Origin: Chryseobacterium gleum
GTDB lineage: Bacteria > Bacteroidota > Bacteroidia > Flavobacteriales > Schleiferiaceae
Reading direction: 5' to 3'
NCBI GenBank assembly: GCA_945883565.1
Contig: CAMCXO010000014.1
Span: 1-63,322 of the forward strand
DNA: 63,322 bases
In this document: one piece after another, positions 54,099 through 60,897 of the stretch
How the letters are laid out: each line of letters opens with the position of its first letter
Numbering within the stretch: the first letter of the stretch is position 1
Translations under genes and position numbers: made by a program
The notes under the pieces: model-generated
What the model was told of the DNA's origin: nothing
Databases searched by the model: none
The model's input: the letters and a program-made list of their open reading frames with translations, nothing else

Positions 54099-54763
54099 AC
54101 GCCCAGAGCCTCTTTTATTAAATGACGAACATGGCGCGCGGCTTGATGAGCCTTGATTACTGTATCGTTCAAGCCTTTTTCTAAGGCACGTTCAACCGGA
54201 TATTCTTGCCAATAATACAGTTGCTTTTTATATAAAATATCTAAGGTTTTGGCTTGCTCGGCGAACTCTGCAGGCAACTTTTTGTTCGCTTCTCCTTTGG
54301 CTTCACCCCAAATCCCTACAAACAATTCGTCAGAAAGGGCTGTAGTCCAAGCAGAAGCATTGGCCATTATGTGGCTTCGAAGACGAAACAAATCTTCTTT
54401 TTCTAAGAAGTAAGCCCCCCCCGCAACAACGAGCTTTTCTGGACCCAACTCCACATATAAGCCCGGATACCTCAGGTTTTTTCGCCCACCGGGCGCCAAA
54501 AAAGCCGATGCATGCAATTTATAAGGGCTCTTGTCTTTGCTAAAGCGAACATCTCGGTTAATTCTAAAAATACACCCGCTTGAATGTAAATCTTTGAGTT
54601 CCGGCTCTTCTACTTTAAGAATGCTAATTAGTTCTTCTACCCAAGCCGCAAAGGCCACTTTTACATAAATATCATAGGGCTTTTTGTTTTGAAGAAACCA
54701 ATCACGGTGGTTGTTCGCCGCCAAATTTTTGAAAAAATCGAAAAATTCTTTTTGTATTGACAT
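54095..54763 (-). CDS. DUF2461 domain protein
   Basis: About 222 residues from ATG 54763 (MSIQKEFFDFFKNLAANNHRDWF), the usual family start; a longer frame begins at 54808. Matches the TIGR02453/DUF2461 family: HRDWFLQNKKPYD, FRINRDVRFSKDKSPYK and GLYVELGPEKLVVAGG. Function not established in the family. Overlaps queG by 4 nt. Confidence 0.88.
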   Translation of the reverse strand: MSIQKEFFDFFKNLAANNHRDWFLQNKKPYDIYVKVAFAAWVEELISILKVEEPELKDLHSSGCIFRINRDVRFSKDKSPYKLHASAFLAPGGRKNLRYPGLYVELGPEKLVVAGGAYFLEKEDLFRLRSHIMANASAWTTALSDELFVGIWGEAKGEANKKLPAEFAEQAKTLDILYKKQLYYWQEYPVERALEKGLNDTVIKAHQAARHVRHLIKEALGV

Positions 54764-54906
54764 ACTTACTGTGCGTTCATAATAAATTACCTTGAAAAGG
54801 GGATGCACATCCCATGCAAAAAAACAGAATTTAGACCAGTCAAAAAAACGTACTACCCGCAGATCTTTCCCTTATCTCATAGATTTTTACATAGCCTTTA
54901 CCTTTT

Positions 54907-54941
54907 AACCCGGTCTCTCTCCCTTTAGGCCGGGTTTTTTT
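54907..54941 (+). terminator. terminator-like hairpin upstream of glyS
   Basis: AACCCGGTC (54907-54915) pairs with GGCCGGGTT (54928-54936), one G-U pair, then seven T. No plus-strand gene precedes it. It ends 24 bp before the glyS -7 box, so it may end a short RNA made from about 54810-54940, or act in a longer glyS leader. Confidence 0.6.
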
Positions 54942-54964
54942 ATGCTTTTAATTAGGCATACTCT

Positions 54965-54972
54965 TAGCTTTG
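54965..54972 (+). promoter_or_regulatory. candidate glyS promoter -7 box
   Basis: TAGCTTTG matches the TAnnTTTG consensus, 15 bp before the glyS start codon. No clear TTG -33 box at the right distance. Confidence 0.4.
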
Positions 54973-54987
54973 CCAAAAAATTAGGTC

Positions 54988-56520
54988 ATGGAAGATTTAT
55001 TTAAAAAAGTACTCTCGCATACCAAAGAATACGGCTTTGTATTCCAAAGCAGTGAAATTTACGACGGACTCTCGGCGGTTTACGACTATGGCCAAAATGG
55101 GGTAGAACTCCGAAAAAACCTTCGCGAGTTTTGGTGGAAGGCCATGGTTCAAATGCATGAAGACATTGTGGGCATTGATGCCGCCATATTTATGCATCCT
55201 ACCACTTGGAAGGCTTCAGGGCACGTAGATGCTTTTAATGACCCGCTTATTGACAACAAAGACAGTAAAAAACGCTATCGGGCCGATGTATTAATAGAAG
55301 ACCAGATAGAAAAATACCGACAAAAAGCCGATAAAGAAGTGGCCAAAGCGGCAAAACGATTTGGCGAATCTTTTAACGAAAGCCTTTTTAGAGAGACTAA
55401 TGAGCGGGTACTCGAAAGTCTAGAAAAAGCCGAAACCTTAAGAAAGCGTTTTGCCGAGTCTGCAGAAAAAAGCGATTTGGACGAAATGCGTCAAATTATT
55501 GTTGATGAAGAAATAGTTTGCCCCATTAGCGGAACCAAGAACTGGACCGAAGTAAGGCAGTTTAATTTGATGTTTTCAACCAAATTGGGTTCTGTGGCCG
55601 AAGATGCCATGGAACTGTACCTAAGGCCTGAAACGGCTCAAGGCATTTTTGTTAACTACTTAAACGTTCAGAAAACCGGCCGAATGCGCATTCCGTTTGG
55701 CATTGCCCAAACCGGAAAAGCCTTCAGAAACGAAATCGTGGCCCGACAATTTGTATTTCGAATGCGAGAATTCGAGCAAATGGAAATGCAATTCTTTGTT
55801 CGTCCCGGAACAGAAATGGAATGGTACCACCATTGGAAAGAAAAACGCATGAATTGGCATTTGGCACTTGGTATTCCTTCATATAAATATCGCTTTCACG
55901 ACCACGACAAATTGGCCCATTACGCCAATGCCGCTGCCGATATAGAGTTCGAATTCCCTTTCGGATTTAAAGAGTTGGAAGGTATTCATTCTCGTACCGA
56001 CTACGATTTGAAACGCCACGAATCTTTTAGTGGAAAAAAAATACAGTACTTCGATCCTGAACTTAACGAAAGCTATGTGCCTTATGTAGTCGAAACTTCG
56101 GTTGGACTCGACCGGTTGTTTCTGGCTGTTTTGAGCTCGGCTTATACCGAAGAAAAATTGGAAGATGGCTCTGAACGTACCGTTTTAAAATTGCCGGCGC
56201 CCTTGGCCCCCATTAAAGCCGCCATCTTGCCTTTGGTTAAAAAAGATGGGATGCCCGAACTGGCCCGCCAAATTCAAAAAGAACTGCAACTTAACTTTAT
56301 GGTGCAATACGACGATAAAGATGCAGTGGGTCGACGATACAGGAGACAAGATGCCATTGGCACTCCTTATTGTATAACCGTTGACAATCAGTCGCTATTA
56401 GACAATACCTTCACCATTCGAGAGCGTGATGGCATGCAACAGGAACGTTTAAATCTCAATCAGATTCAACAAAAGTTGGCCGAAACCTGCCACTTGAATG
56501 CACTTCTAAAAAAAATTTAG
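54988..56520 (+). CDS. glyS: glycyl-tRNA synthetase (dimeric, archaeal/eukaryal-like type)
   Basis: 510 residues, single-chain class II synthetase. Motifs LRPETAQGIFVNY, RIPFGIAQTGKAFRNEI and SVGLDRLFLA, plus a C-terminal anticodon-binding domain. Charges tRNA-Gly. Its own promoter seems to lie just upstream. Followed 82 nt later by a small lipoprotein gene with a separate promoter. Confidence 0.96.
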   Translation: MEDLFKKVLSHTKEYGFVFQSSEIYDGLSAVYDYGQNGVELRKNLREFWWKAMVQMHEDIVGIDAAIFMHPTTWKASGHVDAFNDPLIDNKDSKKRYRADVLIEDQIEKYRQKADKEVAKAAKRFGESFNESLFRETNERVLESLEKAETLRKRFAESAEKSDLDEMRQIIVDEEIVCPISGTKNWTEVRQFNLMFSTKLGSVAEDAMELYLRPETAQGIFVNYLNVQKTGRMRIPFGIAQTGKAFRNEIVARQFVFRMREFEQMEMQFFVRPGTEMEWYHHWKEKRMNWHLALGIPSYKYRFHDHDKLAHYANAAADIEFEFPFGFKELEGIHSRTDYDLKRHESFSGKKIQYFDPELNESYVPYVVETSVGLDRLFLAVLSSAYTEEKLEDGSERTVLKLPAPLAPIKAAILPLVKKDGMPELARQIQKELQLNFMVQYDDKDAVGRRYRRQDAIGTPYCITVDNQSLLDNTFTIRERDGMQQERLNLNQIQQKLAETCHLNALLKKI

Positions 56521-56537
56521 TAAAAGACCATTAAACA

Positions 56538-56568
56538 TTTGCTAATGTGGAAGTTTGGCATACATTTG
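56538..56568 (+). promoter_or_regulatory. Bacteroidota-type promoter
   Basis: TTTG (56538-56541), a 19-bp spacer, then TACATTTG (56561-56568): an exact match to the TTTG-N19-TAnnTTTG pattern. It would start transcription near 56575, about 28 nt before the lipoprotein start codon. Confidence 0.7.
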
Positions 56569-56602
56569 CAGCCTCAAAACCAACAAGAAAAAAACACGCA
56601 AA

Positions 56603-56809
56603 ATGAAGAAGCTTAACTTGTTTCTGTTGATGGCAGCCTTCGGTACTTTTGTAGCCTGTGGCAACGCCGAAACCAAAACTGAAGAAGCAACTCCTGAGAC
56701 TCAGGTTGAAGAAGTTGTAGAAGAACCAGCAATGGAAGAGCCTGTAACTGAAGTTATGGACTCAACTGCTGAGATGACTGAAGAAGCCGCTCCTGAAGCT
56801 GCTCATTAA
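56603..56809 (+). CDS. small acidic lipoprotein
   Basis: 68 residues from ATG 56603; an upstream in-frame ATG at 56555 lies inside the promoter. Lipobox FVAC (Cys19) gives a mature part that is almost entirely Glu, Thr, Pro, Val and Ala (EEATPETQVEEVVEE, MTEEAAPEAAH), so disordered and strongly acidic. A similar kind of protein is widespread in Bacteroidota; no function is known to me. Ends at a strong terminator shared with the convergent rdgB. Confidence 0.78.
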   Translation: MKKLNLFLLMAAFGTFVACGNAETKTEEATPETQVEEVVEEPAMEEPVTEVMDSTAEMTEEAAPEAAH

Positions 56810-56829
56810 TCAGAAGTCAAAAAAATGGA

Positions 56830-56857
56830 AAGCCCGGCTTTGGCCGGGCTTTTTTTT
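56830..56857. terminator. strong bidirectional terminator
   Basis: AAGCCCGGC (56830-56838) pairs with GCCGGGCTT (56843-56851), a 9-bp GC-rich stem with TTTG loop and a run of T to 56857 that overlaps the rdgB stop codon. Serves the lipoprotein gene; on the minus strand the A-run side gives a shorter T-tract. Confidence 0.9.
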
Positions 56858-57449
56858 AGAGCTTGTTCAACAAATGGCACAGAAATGCTTGAAGCGCGCG
56901 GGCTCTGTGGCTGATTCTGTTTTTTTCATCGGCCCGCATTTCTGCAAAAGATCGCTCATCGCCCTCCGGACTAAAAATAGGATCGTAGCCAAACCCACCC
57001 ATTCCCCTTTTTTCGCCTAAAATCTGCCCCCGAATTTCGCCCTCAAATAAAAATTCTTGACCCGATTCGTCAATAAAAGCCAAAAAGGTAACGAAACGGG
57101 CATCACGAAATGGCTCGTTTCGCAAAATCTCCAGCAGTTTGGCCATGTTGGCCTCCGCATCCTTTTCTTTCCCGGCATATCGTGCGCTCATCACCCCCGG
57201 TGCTCCGCCCAAGGCCAATACCTCCAGGCCGCTATCGTCGGCCAAAACCGGTAACTTGAGCCTTTCCCAAACATATCGGGCCTTTAAAAGGGCATTGCCT
57301 TTTAATGTGGAAGCGCTTTCTTCTATGTCGTCAAGCAATCCTATTTCGCTCATACTAACCGCTTCTACTCCAGCGGGTAAAAGAGCCGAAATTTCCTCTA
57401 CTTTATGTGTGTTTTGTGTGGCTAAAACCAGCTTTAATATTTTAGTCAT
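56856..57449 (-). CDS. rdgB: XTP/dITP diphosphatase (RdgB/HAM1)
   Basis: 197 residues. Family motifs ATQNTHKVEEI, LADDSGLEV, SARYAG, FGYDPIF and SHRARALQ are all present. Hydrolyses non-canonical purine nucleotides to monophosphates. Overlaps rlmH by 8 nt. Confidence 0.95.
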   Translation of the reverse strand: MTKILKLVLATQNTHKVEEISALLPAGVEAVSMSEIGLLDDIEESASTLKGNALLKARYVWERLKLPVLADDSGLEVLALGGAPGVMSARYAGKEKDAEANMAKLLEILRNEPFRDARFVTFLAFIDESGQEFLFEGEIRGQILGEKRGMGGFGYDPIFSPEGDERSFAEMRADEKNRISHRARALQAFLCHLLNKL

Positions 57450-57912
57450 TGTGGTAAGGTTGATTGTTTAGCAGCGTAAATGCCCTATAGAGTTGTTCTA
57501 AAAACACCACCCTAACCAACTGATGAGAAAAAGTTAGGGGCGATAAACTGAGTTTGGCTTCGGCTACTTCCAGTACTTTTTCGTGAAAACCAAAAGCTCC
57601 GCCTACCACAAACAGCAGGCGTTTGGGCGAAGCATTTTGCCATTTTTGCAGTTTTTGTGCAAATTGTCGGCTGGTAAATGCCTCTCCACTTTCTGTTAAA
57701 AGCACCACAAAATCACCCGGTTGAATGCATTTGAGCTGTTGTTCGGCCTCTGCGGCTTTCCAAACTTCTGCCTCGGCACGCCCTAGTTTTAACGCAGGCA
57801 ATTCTTGGCGTTTGTACCGGGCATAATGCTTCAACCGGCTTTCAAAAACCGCCATCGCTTCATTCCAAAAGGCCGGCTCGGTGCCGCCTGTTAACAAAAA
57901 CACAATGTCCAA
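57442..57912 (-). CDS. rlmH: 23S rRNA pseudouridine1915 N3-methyltransferase
   Basis: 156 residues, the usual RlmH length. VVGGAFGFHEKV (SAM-binding knot loop), SLSPLTFSHQLVRVVFLEQLYRAF, and the terminal YHND. Methylates 23S rRNA helix 69. Divergent from nadC, 47 bp between starts. Confidence 0.95.
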   Translation of the reverse strand: MDIVFLLTGGTEPAFWNEAMAVFESRLKHYARYKRQELPALKLGRAEAEVWKAAEAEQQLKCIQPGDFVVLLTESGEAFTSRQFAQKLQKWQNASPKRLLFVVGGAFGFHEKVLEVAEAKLSLSPLTFSHQLVRVVFLEQLYRAFTLLNNQPYHND

Positions 57913-57959
57913 GGTGTTCGCCTATTTTCGTGTAATATTAAAGTCTCTTAGCCACAGTT

Positions 57960-58802
57960 ATGGATTTTTCTAAATTGAAACCACATTTTGAATGGGCTTT
58001 AGCCGAAGATTTGGGCGACGGTGACCATTCGAGTTTAAGCTGTATTCCTAATACTGCCCGTGGCAAAGCCCGTTTATTGGTTAAGCAAGAGGGTGTTTTG
58101 GCGGGTGTTGCCCTAGCCGAGTTTTTGTTTAAAACTTATGCACAAAACGTTGATTTTCACATTTACATAAACGATGGGGAAAAGGTTTTACCCAAACAAG
58201 TGGCGTTTGAAACCGAAGCCTATATTCACGACTTGTTGAAGCTCGAGCGATTGGTTTTAAACTATATGCAGCGCTTAAGTGGCATCGCGACCCAATCGGC
58301 TGTTTATGCACAAGCGGTAGCAGGTACCCGGGCAAAGGTTCTCGACACTCGAAAAACCACGCCTGGTTTGCGGAACCTTGAAAAATGGGCCGTGCGTTTG
58401 GGTGGATGCTACAACCACAGAATGGGACTTTACGATATGATTATGCTTAAAGACAACCATGTGGATTTTGCGGGAGGACTTACTAAGGCTGTTCAAAGTG
58501 CCCGCACATATGCTAATCAGCAGGGCAAAACACTGCCCATTGAAGTTGAGGTAAGGAATTTGGAAGAATTGGAGCTCGCCTTAAATGGCGAAGGCGTTGA
58601 TCGCATAATGCTCGACAATTTCTCTACAGAAAACACCAAGCTAGCGGTAAATCGGGTAAATGGCCGTGTTGAATTAGAAAGTTCGGGGGGTATTACATTA
58701 GATAACATTGCCGAATATGCCCAATGCGGCGTAGATTATATATCGATTGGGGCCCTCACACACCAAATTAAAAGTTTGGACTTAAGCTTTAAAGCCTTTT
58801 GA
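57960..58802 (+). CDS. nadC: nicotinate-nucleotide pyrophosphorylase
   Basis: 280 residues. Quinolinate-binding RKTTPGLRNLEKWAV, GGCYNHRMGLYDMIMLKDNH and GVDRIMLDN motifs; C-terminal VDYISIGALTH. Makes nicotinate mononucleotide from quinolinate in NAD synthesis. Stop overlaps the TTG start of the next gene. Confidence 0.96.
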   Translation: MDFSKLKPHFEWALAEDLGDGDHSSLSCIPNTARGKARLLVKQEGVLAGVALAEFLFKTYAQNVDFHIYINDGEKVLPKQVAFETEAYIHDLLKLERLVLNYMQRLSGIATQSAVYAQAVAGTRAKVLDTRKTTPGLRNLEKWAVRLGGCYNHRMGLYDMIMLKDNHVDFAGGLTKAVQSARTYANQQGKTLPIEVEVRNLEELELALNGEGVDRIMLDNFSTENTKLAVNRVNGRVELESSGGITLDNIAEYAQCGVDYISIGALTHQIKSLDLSFKAF

Positions 58803-59788
58803 AACACCTCGTTAAATGGGTTCAACTGGCCCTTGAATCTTTGGTAAAAGCCCTGGAAAGCATTCCTTTGCCATTAACCGAAGGCATGAGCCTTTGGGAT
58901 GTGCTAAAACTGTTTTTCTATTCCATAAGTGAAGGCAAAATTGGAAACCGGGCATCGAGCATTGCCTTCAGCTTTTTTCTTGCCCTTTTTCCGGGCTTGC
59001 TGTTCATTTTTACCCTCATTCCATACTTGCCAATTGCAGGATTTCAAGACCAACTGTTCGACCTGCTGCACGATGTTTTGCCACCCAATAGCTACGATGC
59101 GGCCATTGGAATTATAGGCGATATTTTAACCAACCGAAACTCCAGCTTATTGAGCTTCGGTATTGTGGCCTCTCTGGTTTTTGCCACCAATGGTACCCTC
59201 AGCTTACAGCAAAATTTGGGTATGACCATCTACAACATAGAATCGCCCGGCTTTTGGAAACAATACATCAATGCCTTCTTGGTTACCTTGGTTTTTATAG
59301 TGGTGTTTTTGCTAAGCATTACCGCCATCATTTTAACCGATTCAGTAACCCGGTTTCTGGTTGACCACGGCGATATGGGAGAGTCGTTTGCCAATCTGAT
59401 TGTACAATTGCGCTGGATTATTTTATTGGGCAGCGTTTTTCTTAGCGTGTGTTTCGTTTTTTACCTCAGCCCTTCGCGAAACGGCCAATGGAAATTTGTT
59501 TCACCAGGCGCCATTTTAGTAACCATCTTGGCGCTGTTGCTCTCGCATTTATTCAGATATTATGTGATTAACTTTTCGCGCTACAACCAACTTTACGGCT
59601 CCATTGGCACCCTTATGGTTATTATGTTGTGGATGTACTTAAATGCATATGTTCTGCTAATTGGCTACGAACTCAATATGAGCATAAGCACCGCACGGAA
59701 AGGCCTCGAAAAACGCTTTAATTTAACAGAAGAACGTAAATTGCTCATCGACAAACTTACCCAACTCAAAACACCTAAAAATGAATAA
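58799..59788 (+). CDS. YihY/BrkB-type membrane protein
   Basis: 329 residues if the TTG at 58799, which overlaps the nadC stop as TTGA, is used; an internal ATG at 58886 is the alternative, but the conserved family region starts upstream of it. Six hydrophobic helices, starting with the RASSIAFSFFLALFPG motif typical of the family (former rbn annotation). Role in the inner membrane not established. Overlaps the DUF2147 gene by 8 nt. Confidence 0.88.
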   Translation: MKHLVKWVQLALESLVKALESIPLPLTEGMSLWDVLKLFFYSISEGKIGNRASSIAFSFFLALFPGLLFIFTLIPYLPIAGFQDQLFDLLHDVLPPNSYDAAIGIIGDILTNRNSSLLSFGIVASLVFATNGTLSLQQNLGMTIYNIESPGFWKQYINAFLVTLVFIVVFLLSITAIILTDSVTRFLVDHGDMGESFANLIVQLRWIILLGSVFLSVCFVFYLSPSRNGQWKFVSPGAILVTILALLLSHLFRYYVINFSRYNQLYGSIGTLMVIMLWMYLNAYVLLIGYELNMSISTARKGLEKRFNLTEERKLLIDKLTQLKTPKNE

Positions 59789-60212
59789 GCTGCTTGTTAT
59801 GTTGAGCCTTCTATTAGGCTTCTCCTCTATGGCCCAAAAAGCCGACGATATTGTGGGCGTTTGGTGGAATCAAGAAAAAGATGGCCGGGTAGAAGTGTAC
59901 AAAAAAGGAGATGTCTATTTTGGCAAAATAGAATTCATCCAAAAAAACACAAATGCCGATGGCTCATCTCCCAAAAAAGACGCAAAAAACCCCGATGCCA
60001 AATTGCGCGACAGGGTTTTGATGGGAACGGTTATTCTGAAAAATTTAAAGTGGGACGGAAAAGAATGGACCGGTGGCGAGATATACGACTCCAAAAGCGG
60101 GAACACTTATTCGTGTTTTGCCCGTCTTCAAAAAGATGGCTCGCTTTACTTTAAAGGGTATATGGGCATTACCCTATTGGGCCGAAGCACCGTTTGGACA
60201 CGCTATAAATAG
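59781..60212 (+). CDS. DUF2147 secreted protein
   Basis: 143 residues: signal peptide MNKLLVMLSLLLGFSSMAQ and a compact beta domain (DIVGVWWNQEKDGRVEVYKKG ... LKWDGKEWTGGEIYDSKSG) of the DUF2147 family. Periplasmic, function not established. Translationally coupled to yihY by overlap. Confidence 0.87.
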   Translation: MNKLLVMLSLLLGFSSMAQKADDIVGVWWNQEKDGRVEVYKKGDVYFGKIEFIQKNTNADGSSPKKDAKNPDAKLRDRVLMGTVILKNLKWDGKEWTGGEIYDSKSGNTYSCFARLQKDGSLYFKGYMGITLLGRSTVWTRYK

Positions 60213-60223
60213 GTTAGTATACG

Positions 60224-60254
60224 CAAACAAGTCGCGTCTATAGTGCCTTGTTTG
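60224..60254. terminator. hairpin between convergent genes
   Basis: CAAACAAG (60224-60231) and CTTGTTTG (60247-60254) form an 8-bp AT-rich stem with a 15-nt loop between the DUF2147 and PdeM stops. Weak by itself but placed as a bidirectional terminator. Confidence 0.45.
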
Positions 60255-60255
60255 T

Positions 60256-60897
60256 TTATGGTACCGGCCATAAACACCCACCTCCTATTGCAATGGCTTT
60301 TGACCCTTCGTGCAAGGGCAAAACCTGTCCGCCGCTTAGCAAACTAAAGGCGGGCATAATCAAAAGCTCTTCGGTTATGTAAAAGCAAGGCAACGATAGC
60401 CTTTGTCTGCCTTTTCCTTTCAACATTATTTTAGGGTGCACATGCCCACATATATGTGGCTGTAGCCTTACCTCAGGCGGAATATGGGTAAAATGCAGAC
60501 CATGTACCGCCCATTTGTTGACGCAATGTAAATTCAAATCTCCTAAAAATTTGCTGAGGTGGCGATCGTGATTGCCCTCTACCAAAACCATTTCAACGTT
60601 GCCATATTGGCTACGCCAGTGGGCAAAGGCCTCCCATTCGCTATTGGGTTGGGCATGAAACAAATCGCCTAAAAACAACAGCTTATCGGGCGCATGATGC
60701 TGCATAAATTGGTCTAAAGCGTCTATGCCGGCATAAGCAGCCTGAGCCGATATGGCATAGCCATTTTTTCTAAGGTGCATTACCCTTCCTATGTGCACAT
60801 CGCTTATTACCCAAAGCCCTTTAACACATAAAGCCCCATTGGCAAACAACCTTAGGGTTTGTCCATAAAAATCTATTTCGAGCTGTGTGTTTTTCAT
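60256..60897 (-). CDS. pdeM: PdeM-type ligase-associated metallophosphoesterase
   Basis: 213 residues. Calcineurin-like metal motifs ISDVHIG, LFLGDLFH, EGNHDRH and ICGHVHPK. Matches the ligase-associated DNA-damage-response endonuclease PdeM, which is encoded with an Lhr-type helicase, an exonuclease and an ATP-dependent ligase. Overlaps the helicase stop by 4 nt. Confidence 0.92.
   Translation of the reverse strand: MKNTQLEIDFYGQTLRLFANGALCVKGLWVISDVHIGRVMHLRKNGYAISAQAAYAGIDALDQFMQHHAPDKLLFLGDLFHAQPNSEWEAFAHWRSQYGNVEMVLVEGNHDRHLSKFLGDLNLHCVNKWAVHGLHFTHIPPEVRLQPHICGHVHPKIMLKGKGRQRLSLPCFYITEELLIMPAFSLLSGGQVLPLHEGSKAIAIGGGCLWPVP

Noticed and set aside
54900-54987. Possible T-box riboswitch before glyS
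   Set aside because: T-boxes are essentially a Gram-positive feature; no T-box sequence or specifier loop is visible, only a simple hairpin.
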